In this document: positions 47,001 to 59,000 of the stretch, piece after piece
Layout of the letters: each line of letters opens with the position of its first letter
Position numbering within the stretch: position 1 is the stretch's first letter
NCBI GenBank assembly: GCA_029168955.1
Contig: JAPDOI010000296.1
Span: forward strand, 682,001 to 746,000
DNA: 64,000 nucleotides
Direction: 5' to 3'
Source of the DNA: Aplectana chamaeleonis
Lineage: Eukaryota > Nematoda > Chromadorea > Rhabditida > Cosmocercidae
Notes under the pieces: generated by a model
Seen by the model: the letters and a program-made list of their open reading frames with translations, nothing else
Told to the model about the DNA's origin: nothing
Database searches by the model: none
Program-made: the position numbers and the translations under genes

Positions 47001-50000
47001 CTTACTTTCGCTCTCGCTTGCTCACGGCCCCTGCAGCAAAGAAGCAACAAGTTTCGATCTTACTGCTTTGTCACGGAAGCATTGTGGCTCAAATCAACTC
47101 CAAGTCTGTCCGACCGCAGGTTTCTGTCAGGTCGAACCCCTTTCCGTTCTCGCCCCTCACTTCTTCCAACTGAGACGACGTGGGGGAAAAGTAAAATTTA
47201 TTCTCCCCCCATGTCTTCTCACTTGGGACTACGTGGAGGAACAATGCTAAAGGATCCGACCCGACAGAATTCTGTGGATGGACCCCATTCGAGCTGGGGT
47301 CGGACACGGCGAATGTCTTAGAAGCGATTAGACTTGAACTCTCAGCCTGGAAAATTCCGGAACACCTAGCAAATTGTCTGACGGGTGGTGATACCCGTAA
47401 TGATCAGGGAAACTTTAGGACCGCTTGTAACTCCGCTCAGAAAACCGTTCCGCAGCTGCATAGGGAAAATTCGAATTCTTGGTAAAAATGTCCTGAAGAG
47501 GTTTATTTCGTTTTTCATTTTGTCCAAGTATCCTACTCCTACCAGAATTGACTGCAGCTCTAACATTTCCGGTATTCTTTTCTTTTTAAACAAGGCACTC
47601 TGCAACATGAAGCATGTTTCAGTTTCCTGAACAAACGACCGTCTGCTAGAGGAAAAGCAGCACTGCAGACTTCCATGTCCCACGCGAACACTCGCGTCGC
47701 GGCTATAATTGGTTAATCTGTGTAGGAATGGGAAGCATACTCTATCGATATGCCTCATTTCCTCGCGAGTTTCTCGTTTCCTTTCAATTCTTTCGTTTTC
47801 AAATGTTCTCTATCGAAAAAAATCATTTATATCTTCTACCCCAGGTAGTACACCGTAAGCGAGCCATTTCGAAATAATTGTTCCTTTATCAGAGAAGGAA
47901 TATTTTTGTATATTTATAATATCAAGGAGAATAATAGTTTCAAACAGAAACGTACCAAGCGTAAGAGTTTGATTGCCATCGTAGATGTCCTTCCCTTGTA
48001 TTCCGACCAATGAGAATCGCAGCTGCTTGCCCAGTTCAACAGCATAGTTGCAATTTTGTATTTGATCCATCATACCCCTCAACTTGTGGAACATTCGCAC
48101 CACTCGCTTCCATTGAACGATTCCAGGCCGAATGATGTCGTACAACTGAAATCTATGAAAGAGCATTCCAAGAAACTGACGTCAACGGAACGTAAGCAAT
48201 ATATTAAATCTAAGTTTTGGAAGAATTCACAAAGACTGCCGCTAGCTTGCTGATATTCGCAGCATACCAGCTAAAAAGGCGAGTTGAAGCTCCATCAAAA
48301 CTCTCCAACAATTCGTATTTGTCGTCCTACTGAAGAGTGAACAATATACTTTGTTTTCGCGCCAGTCAAGTCAACCTTGATGTCAAAAAAATTTGCGGGG
48401 AATGCTGCTTCTTGCCTTAATTGGAAGACGACAGCAGCTAATGGACATCTAGTCTCATGCCAATCATGAGCAAATGTTCCATCAGTGGAAATGTTTTGAA
48501 TATTTTTTTATTCAAATTAAGGATAATTGGAAAAAAATCGAAAAACAATATAATTTTTTGAAAACAAAAAGTCTAGGTGCTCCAGTACGAAGAGATAATC
48601 CCTTCACTAAGCCACTAACAACAATTGATGCAATTGAGCCTAAAATTAGAGCTTAAATGCGCCAATATGCGAAAAGACATGGAAAGGCGATCCTCTAGAA
48701 CGTTAACGCCAGGCGAGATGTCATGAAATATTGTCAAGAAAGCTTTGGAGACGTTTTAGAGTAATGTTCTACCCCTTTCGCTGCATTGCTCTTTAGAGTA
48801 GCACTCGTACAAGAAGATTGCGCATGACCTGGCAGGGCAGCACCTCACTTCTCACGAAATAGCCAAAATTAGAAGGATTTGCGGATCGCCTCAGAATCTA
48901 TCAAATTTCTCAATGCGGAGCCTGTATGCTGGATAAAAGACATAAATGAATCATCATTAACGATGGACACCAATTTGAATGAAATATATTGTACCATGTT
49001 TTCTGAATAAAACTTGGAAGTTACCGTTTAAAATCCTTCAAAACTCAATTGTAAAGCGAATATTACAATTGACCTCACACAACGGATAAGTAAGCAGAGG
49101 AAAACTGAAAGAAACGAACTAATGTATACCTGGAAAATTATAACACCATTTGACAAATCGCTGTAGAGCCAGTTCACGTAAGGATTCACTCCCATTGAAT
49201 TCATCCAATTCCTGTACGTTTTCTCTTCGCGCGTTTCCTCGACAACTTCTTCCACTGAATGAGCAATGTTTCACACTGCCGAAAATAAATGCGCGAACTT
49301 CACGGACCGCTACAATCGGGTGTGGTTAAAGTTCTTGGGCTCTCCTACTACTAGTATAGTAAGTATATGTCTTAGAGACCTGCCATAGTCGGTCAAAAGA
49401 GGGGGCCTCAACCGTTCTAAGCCAGCTGTAGTCTGATGTATCTCAGCCAATAATGGAACATTCGATATCCCAACGATCACTATTTGTCAATAAAATAATG
49501 CATTTAAACCCTGTTCGCCACGCAAGCATCTTGATCATTTTCTGCGGGCTCAAGCCGACCACAACAGGGAAATTTTTCAACCTCGGTTAGCAATGTATTA
49601 CATGCTTATCGACCAGGACGGCCACAGACGGCTCAGGCGTGACAACGTCCGGCACAGTGGGCGTACTTTCAGACCCGATTTGCATGAAGTGAATGCTTAT
49701 TGTCCGAACTGGCTGCAGCCGATCGGCCAAAAACGACGGCCCACACATTGGTGGGGAAGTTCAAGCTTACTGTCCTTGCCTGTAATTATTCACTACGAAA
49801 CGTTTGAAACAGTTGATTAGGAGGAGAACAAGGAAAGCTCCCTTCAAGATTATTCTATTCGCCTTCTCGGAACATAATGAACGCGAAAACAAAGCCGCAA
49901 CGTATACGGTGGTACAAATTGCCCAGTCTCGAGGTGGTCTCGCACTTACTAGGGAACCTTGCATGGTGTACCCCTGGATCAGAAAGCTGATAAATGTTTT

Positions 50001-53000
50001 CTAGTCAACTCTAGCACGCCCTCATCGAATCTCAACTCGGATTTTGCACCGGACATCTGCGAAAAAAGTTATGGTCTGTCAAAGTTCGCATTTCCCGCCT
50101 TTTTTTCTATCAAAAACTCGCATTAGTGTTTGCGAAATCCGGAAATGGACCTCATGCTTGTATTCAGGGCCCAAAACTACCCCAATGAGCAAATTTTGGC
50201 TGAATGCACATTTTCCAAACTTTGCACAGACTAATAGCGTTTAGGACTTCAGCGGATTTTCGGTTGGGCGCTTACCTCTGAAAGCGTTACAAAAAAATGT
50301 TGGAGATTTCACTCAAAATCCTTCCAGTAGGGTTATTTAGGGCGCTGATCACGAATCTGGGGTTTACTCGTCGATTTTTCGAAGTTTTCGACATGATTCG
50401 TTCAAAGCTTCCCATCGGGGGGAAAATTTGATGGCAAATCGCGACGTTTGCCGATTTCAGGAGTGCTTTGATAGATATGGCTCAAAGTGTTGCTCTGGGG
50501 GTTATTTGCAGTGCTAAACAAGAACCTGCAATCCGTTTACCGATTTTTGATAGATTACGGTAGGTTACGGTGGGCAAACGGTAGCTTGGTCGAAGTCCCA
50601 GATTTGGCCCAAAATTTCTCTGTGGGTGTTATTTGGGACGCCAAACACGATTTTGAGGTCAATTTTTTGATTTTCGATATTCTAAGGTAGGTAAAGCTAG
50701 TTAGAAGGCATTATGCCTGCCGTAACTTACAGTAACCATAAGTCTAGCGACAAGCAGACCCCAGTTCGCGTTCAGAGCCCTGAATAACCCACAGTTGAAA
50801 GTTTTGAGCCAAACCGAAATTTCTTTTCCAACACCCTAAAAATTGGCTTATGGGTACCCTTACCTTTTCACGAAGCTTCAAAAACGCTTATAACTTCGTT
50901 GAGAGGTGTCCGTTGCAAAATCCAATGTCAGATTCGGAGACAGCGGACCAGAATTGACCAGAAAACATTCATCATCTTTTAAATGGTGGGGTAGGCCATG
51001 CGAGGTTCCCTAGTAAGCACTTTGTGGGAGCAGAGCTGGCTCCCAAGATCTGTGTAGGGCGTGCATGTCCGGATTTAAAGGGAATGAGAAGCTTCTCTGA
51101 AACATGATCATGATTTTGCCCCTAATCCAGCTTTCTAAGAAGAACTGTCGAGAACGGAGATTTCGGCGAACTGACTTTCAATCATTGGGTGAACAATGGG
51201 TGTTGTTTGTAAAACCATGGAGAAGACTTGCACTCGGGAGAACCTGGGAAGACCTGCTATCGTGAGGTCACCTTCGCATTGACCCGATAAGTTCCCCAGT
51301 TCTATCGAAGTAAACTCCGTTGTCGTTTTTTTTTCTTCCCCACCAACGTTTGAACAAGAAAGGGCCTATGTGGCAAAATGTTCTACGGTGTTCGAATCCC
51401 TACTTCTTTGACGGAGGAACCTTCCCTCTGAACGCGAGGTTTATAGGGTGAATTAAGGACTGGGACTGATGTAGGTTCAGAAACAGGATGGCAAACATGT
51501 CCTTGAGTCCGCGGGGCTCCGTGTAAACCTTGCTCCAAAAAAAACGTAATTCCACGTCAAAAGTTTTTTACCCTTCCTAATTCTTAAACGTTTTACAAAA
51601 TTTTTGTTAGCAAACAAAGGACATCAATGATCATTTGACACCTGCAGGGACTTCATTCTCCAAAATTTTGGAATAGGAAAGAACAGAAAGCTTACAAGGG
51701 AAGTATAAGAAGCGTAGGTCTGAACGGAAGAAATCTAAGGCCATAAGGGAATGTTCACACATTACATGGTGAAATAGTGTTGGGTACCCGCCGCGAAAGA
51801 TAGATCTGAAGGAGTTATAAGCTCCGAAAGTTTGCCAGCCGTCGACCTCCTCCTAGTCTATGAATTGTTAGGCGGTCAAGCCAACAGCATCAATGGCGCA
51901 TTGGGAGGAAGGGGCAGTGGTGGGCATGTTACCAGGGTTCGAATCTCCATCAGAGCTGATGTTTTGCAAACTCACGGAACTTTCATATTTTGGTCAAAAA
52001 TTATATCACAAACGTCATTTTATCTGCGCGATATAGCCATATCGACAGTGAAATAGACTCGGGTACAAAGGATTTAAGGTTTTGTTCCCCACCAAGGATT
52101 TCTTTTGTTTTGGAGAACTTATATGATTTGGAAGAATTAACATCCCATATTTTTAACAACCTTATTTTTTATGGGACGCGGAATACATAACCATTTTTTT
52201 CACCAATGGTAAATAGGCACATAATGCATCAAACATAAGCAAATTCCGCAATAGGGACAGCAAATGAACGCGATAGGCCCCTGGCAACCTATCTCTTCAC
52301 AGGGGTCGAGCGCTACTGAGAATTCGAGATCATTTGGAGTTTCAAAAAGAACCGGACGGATAAGAACGTAGTCGGCCTCGAAGGCATCGTCCACGCCGAA
52401 AAACGTATATTATTTTGAACGACCTAAAAATTCAAAATTTTGAAGAGCAATAGTAGAGTGAAATCGCTTGAGCAAGGCTTTCGAATAGCTGAAGAACCCG
52501 ATGCCTGCCAGCTGAACCAAGCTTGTTACGCCAGGCGGTTTCGTCAAAATCTGCAAGTTTTCCCCCGCCGGCACAAGAGCCTGTATCGCGCTTTGATTGG
52601 AAAAATCACTCCTTGAGTCGAGAAAGAGAACACATTTCTCCGACATTTTCTGGATGAAAACATTCTCGAAAAATGCAAGTGTTGTTAACGTCGTCATGAT
52701 AAGGGATTTTTCGCTGACGACGTAAAGTTTCTTCGTCTTGAATACACCCTTCAATGGGAAGCGACCACCCGGCTCTAGTAATTGGACAAAGAGCATTTCT
52801 CCGACCTTGCCTGATGGGAAAATGAGGGGCATGACGGTCAGACTAGGGGTGGTCGCAGAAGCCGACTGCACCACGCGCACCGTCTTCTGTTACTTAATGG
52901 TTCTCGCAACTTGTTCAAAATAAGTGTGGTAATACTTCCCAATCATATAAGTTCCCCAAAACAACGGGAAAGCTTTGATGGGAAACCAAAACCTTGAATC

Positions 53001-56000
53001 CCTGGTACCGGGTCTATTTCACTGTTTATATGGCTATATCGCGCAGCAAAAGGTTAAGATGACATTTGTGATACAATTTTTGATCAAAATATGAAAGTTC
53101 CGTGAATTTGCAAAAAAGCAGCTCTGGGGGAGATTCGAACCCTGGTCACATGCCCACACTGCCCCTTCCTCCCTTTGCACCGTCGATGCTGTTGGTTTGA
53201 TCGCCTAACAATTCATAGACTAGGAGGAGGTCGATAGCTGGCAAACTTTCGGAGCCTATAACTCCTTCAGATCTATCTTTCGCGGCGGGTACCCAACACT
53301 ATTTCACCATGTAATGCGTGAACATTCCCACATGAGATTAGATTTCTACCGGTCAGACCTACGCTTCTTATACTTCCCTTGTTAGATACTTCCAAAAAAA
53401 ACTTTCGCTCTAACAGTGTTCATGCTCACAAAACGGTTAACAAGTCGAAAACAGACTGCTTATTTGATACATAATTCGGTTCGCCCCTCCCTCTTTCCCC
53501 GCGTCTTCGTTCGTCATTCGCTCCCCAGATCTGAGAGTATATCCAATGTGTCACTTTGTAGGAAGCGGCAAAGCAGCAAATTCATTTGATATCAATTGAT
53601 CGATAGTCGTCATCCCCATCACTCCCTTATTTGCGCGCGTGCGAGGTCCATGCGTCGCGGCTTCCAACAAAGGTGACGCGGAGAATACATTGACGAAGCA
53701 ATAAAAAACCAAGATCGAACTGATTCTTTCAAAAAGCTTCTACAACTGAGCACAACAAATTGTAGAGAAATAGAATATTGATGCATTTTGCGGCGGGCAT
53801 AGAGTCTGCTACTTAATTGTCTTTTTAACCACCCTCCCTCCATCATTCAACACCCAAGGGCCGGATGCATCAACAGGCCGGGTTTCGGCAGGGGCAGGGC
53901 ATTCTGCGCCCTTGAAAGTCTCCGTAAATCCCAAAATCAATCGTGCCCCTGCCGCCCCTGCTTGGAGGCTGGGGCAGCTAGAGCCGCGGAAAACACTGCT
54001 GGGGCACGATTCATTAGATGATCTACTGCCCTCGCACTGCGATCTTCAAAGATGGCGACTGCCCTGCCCCTGCCCCAACCCGGCGCATTGATGCATCCGG
54101 CCCCAGGAGCTTAGAGAGAAAGGGGTGCTGAGGAAATCACAAAATTTGAGGAGGGAACAGACCAGGACAGGTCTATACCACACTGTAAGCCTAGCCCGAA
54201 TAAAAATGCAGAACCATACCAATCTCATCAGCAGCTGGATCAGGTAGATTGGGATGCTTGTTGAACAGGTTTGCAACGAAGGCAAGATTCAACTTGTAAT
54301 TTCCACTGGCGACGTCATTGGGAGTGACGAATTCACGGCACTCCAACTTCTCCGCTTCATCCAGCATCGCGGCAGCACGATTCACATTACCCTATAAAAC
54401 ACTACGCATAAAAATGGACAGGCTCATTGGACAAAACAACTGAGCAGTGAAACGTTGATTTCTTGCGGGTTTATTAAGTACTCTTGAGAAACCAAATGCT
54501 TAAAGAAACAATGACCAGGCGCGATTGAAATTCAAAACATTTCCCACGACAAAAAACCCCTTTCTGAGTTATCATCAGAAGTCGAAAGATCAGTGGCCTA
54601 TTGTATCAACATTGGCGAAAAACGGCAAATAAATAGCTCGACGATCAAATGATTATAACTATTCCCCGTAATTTCTAGCTTAAAGGCAGTGCTCACGATG
54701 ATCTTCGATTTTGAGATTAGTCGCTGCTAAATCGATTGTTTGGCCCCGACTAGAGTTGAGATGATGAAGAGATTGGGGAAACGCGCCAGAAGTACATTAA
54801 AGGCTATACTCTCACCCCGTCTCTTTACTTTCACTGGAACAGTTTGTTGTCACAATGAAATATTTTGTAAATCCGTGCTTTGGAATTCTCTTCTCTCCGT
54901 TGCTCCGTTCTTTCCTTCGATCCCTAACTAATACTGTTTTGCATGAAATATTCTTCCATTTTCGACTGACTCCAAATTTCACCGGTCAAAACCACCTAGG
55001 ACATGTTCATACAACCGGACTAGTCCAGACCAAAAAATAATGTCACCAAAATACGGCGTTTTAGAGAGTTTTTCGCGGTTTCTTCGTACTTATTGTAATA
55101 CTTGATGGATAACGCACTATTTTGAGTCGCAAACTCGGGAAAGAAAATAATCGAGAACACTGTCTTTAACCAAATCCACTCCATTCGAGTATCGAATTTC
55201 CTTGGAGTCGATTTTTAGCTTGCTTACTTTGATCAGTTGATATCGACACGAGCGTGCGGGGACTGCGCCCTACATAGGAGTTAAAGGCCGTATGGGGTGG
55301 GGCTCCTTTTAGCCACATTTGCGACATTGCGGAATGCGAAAGGTCAACCTAATACATTGCACATCCTTGTTTTTGGTGCCTTCCACCAAGTTTTGCATAC
55401 CTACTTATTAATGAGAAGCGGTCGACAGGAGATCAAGACGCATCAATTCCTAGGCAGGACGCTAGCCACCGGTTGAGCGGAAGCGGTTGTGCAGCAGTGA
55501 GTTTCATGCGCATTGATCTCCGACCAATCACTTTTCATTGATAAGTAGATGTGCAGCTTTCGGCGGACTACACTATACCTTATGGGTAGCATCGAGCGAA
55601 AAATCAATTCAAAAATACCTACATGCAAGGTATGGAGGACAAGTGACTACATAGCAGTTCGAAGGAGAACAATGAGAAAACAATAAAAATGGAGTACCTT
55701 CACTGAAAGCGGTGCGAGGGTCACTCCACGACCATTTGGAGCAATCTGATGAAGAAGATGTGTGTATATCTCGGAATCATTGATATCCGTCGTGAAATTA
55801 GTCAGCCGACGTGAAACACCGGCCTAAAAATTAATCTTATAAAACGGAATGGTACGTAATCATAGTAAAATAGACAGTGGACCCACGTTTTCCATGTGGT
55901 AGTTCACCCATCGCATCAATATCTCCTCTGGTGATAACTTCCTCAAGTCATCAAGAGTTTCTCCCTCTTTCAAAAGTCGGAATAAACCAGGACAATGTAG

Positions 56001-59000
56001 TAAATCGATTTGATTAAACAGTCCAATCTGAAGCGCGAAATAATGAAAAAATGAAATTATCTATTTCTCTCAAACAAGCAAACAAACTGACTCTGATGAT
56101 CTGCCACAGGAGGCCAAGTACTAAATGAGGAGTTCCTTTGCTAAGATCTATATTATCAATATTGATGATATTGCAACCAATGGCCTGAATAGATTCAACA
56201 ATTGCTTTAGTAGAATTCTCAGACTCATCAGCATCCGCCAAACGTGACAGTTTCCGTTGAGCGATAGCAATTTTCTCATTTTCCGCCAGCTGTGATCAAA
56301 ATTTCATCTAAACCTTCCACCCTGCTACAGGATGGCATTGCTGAAAACGTCCTCTCAGAAAATGGGGCGCACTTATCGCGCACAAAAATTGTTGAATAGT
56401 ACCTAATGCGCTCAGGAGCCGTTTATACCGCAAACGAAAATCCAAGTAAAACTGATCGCGGACAAGTTGCAGTTGCTCGGTATCTTCGCGCTGTGTTTCC
56501 GACAGATGTGCGGACTTATCGCGCGCAGCTACTGGTAAGTAGAACTTACCGCGACCATCGTGTACAACAATATAATAAGGACTATTTTAGAATATTTTTG
56601 AAAAAAAAACGTTATAAGTATAATATTTCAGTGGAAAAAAAGGTAATTGAATCTAATGATCGAAGTTCTTTTTTCAAATTTATGGGTACTAGGCTAAAAC
56701 CTAGGCAAAAAGTTGGTCCACTACGTGGTGCTGATGGCGAATTCCTTACTTCAGACTTTCAAAAGGCGGAGTTACTTGCTGACAGTTTTGAGCGTGTATT
56801 TATATGGGTGTCGAGAACAGCTAGTGCGGGTTCAATGGGTGCTCGAGTCGTAATCCAGGACTCTGTGTCCTTTAATCGTAATGTTATCCTGGAACATTTG
56901 TCTAAATGGAAAAACTGCTCTTCCATTACTCCTGACAACATCCCATTCGTGTTTATCAAAAGGGTTGCTGTTCACATTTCCACTCCCTTGGAAATTCTTT
57001 TCAATTTGATCTTCTTTAGGGCTGAAGTTCCTTCTAGATGGAAGCATGCGTTAGTTGTTCCGCTCCCCAAAAAACCTCCGTACACTGACGCCGCTAATTA
57101 CAGGCCTGTCAGTCTTACCTCATTGTTCTGCAGACTTTTTGAGAAGATAATGAAGAATGTCCTTGTGATGCATCTGGAAGGCAGCCATATTTTTCGAATA
57201 GGCAACATGGGTTTCGTAAAGGAAAATCCACTGTCACTCAAATGATTGAAACACTAAACCAGTAGACTTCTAGTTCGGATAATAAAAATAGTGTAGATGT
57301 TATTTACTTTGATTTTGAAAAAGCATTCGATAAAGTGGATCATGTAAAATTGATTGCCAGAATGCAGCATCTGGGCATTCACAAAAAAAATTTCATTTGG
57401 GTTGAAGCCTTTCTCAGCGACCGTACATTCCAAGTAAGCGTTAACAATTACCTTTCTTCTGCCAGAAGTGCACCTAGTGGGGTCCCTCAAGGGGGGGGGG
57501 TCTTGTCCCCAATTTTGTTCAACATTTATACATATGATATTCCCAATATAGTGGAACGTGGAGGTGTTAGGTGTCAGATCTTTGCGGATGATATCAAGGT
57601 TTTTAGTGAAGTTAGGAATAATGGGGTGTCAGCTTTGCAGGATAGTATTCAAGCTGTTTGCTGTTATCGGAAACATGGGGACTGCCCTTGTCAGCTGGGA
57701 AAACCAAAGTCCTACACCTGGGAGGAGACCCTAATCTCCAAGCCACCTACGTAATTAACGATATACCGATTGAGGCAATTGATAAAATAAAAGATCTCGG
57801 ATTCGTAGTAGATAACAAGCTTTCGTTTGATGAGCATTGTAGGCTCATTGCTACTAAGGCACAGCAGAGACTCTTTCTTCTATTTAAATCGTTAAGATCG
57901 AAAGATCCGAAGTTGCTGATAAAGGCTTATAAAATTTATGTTCGCTCAATGTTGGAGTATGGCACTTGCGTTTTTGGGCCCTATAAACGTCAGTTAGTAG
58001 AAAGGTTGGAGAGGGTACAAAACAGCTTTACGAGGAAAGTCTTTATTCGGACACTTGGATTCACACATGCCAACATTCCTAGGAGTTATCTGAGGAATAA
58101 AAGGTTACAGCTCGACACTCTTGACCTACGTAGGAGAAGAAATGATTTATTTTTAATTTTCAAAATGTTGAATGGTCTCGTGGGTCTAAAACTATCTGAG
58201 TTCTTCACCTTGAGACGTTCTAATACTAGAGGTCAGGGGTTCAAACTCAGCTTCTCTCAGCTTCGAACTCGCTTAAAGGCACAGTCCAAGCTCAGGGACG
58301 AAATCTGACATTTCCATATAATTGTGATGTGGACCCACCCCGTATACCACTTGCCAAGTGCGAGCTCTCAATTCCTCCGAATAAGCGAGATATAAGAGGA
58401 AGCCACCCTGGGGCGCCCACCTCGGGAAGCCACTTTGGCACGCCCCTTTTGCGATCTTTCAAGCTCACCAGTGGCGAGATGAACGATGCTTTTCGATCAT
58501 AAGCCCCGTTCTTCCCTGCATTCTCGACCTCTCTCTTCACTCAGGTCAGCTCGCATACAGCGGTTGCAAATAACGGAAGTTACAAGCCTCGGACAACTCG
58601 TCCACCAAGCTTTTCTAGCTCAATTTTCGACGGGCCATTACTCCGTTACCAGGGGGTCTTGAACGATTTCAGAGACATCATTGGAATCAGCGTGGGACTG
58701 TTTTCAAGACGGGCAGAAAAATAGAGAACCGATTCTGAGGTTGGACTGTGCCTTTAAGGCGTAATTTTTTTCACAATTCGTGGGGGATTGGAATATCTGC
58801 GCTTCAGTAAAAGGCTCTTGGGGCCTAGTTCTTTCAGTATTTTTATAAGACAGGTTGATCGGTAATTGCAACAGGAACCGTGTATTGGCTCTAGTAGGGC
58901 CTAGATTTCTTTTTGTTTGCTGTTGGTTATGTTTTAATGTTTTTTCATTCGCTTTTTTTGTTCTGTTATTCACATGTGCTGACGCGCATGTAATTAATGT

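Noticed and set aside
51930..51950. tRNA T-loop-like GGGTTCGAATCTCC, and its mirror near 53130
   Set aside because: It is part of the Tc5-like inverted repeats; no acceptor stem, D-loop or anticodon arm can be built around it.
52738..52923. Plus-strand frame across the Tc5-like interior
   Set aside because: Antisense shadow of the transposase remnant.
56406..56545. Start of the long plus-strand frame as LINE N-terminus
   Set aside because: Similarity to CR1-type proteins starts only at about 56546; the upstream part is flanking DNA that happens to be open.
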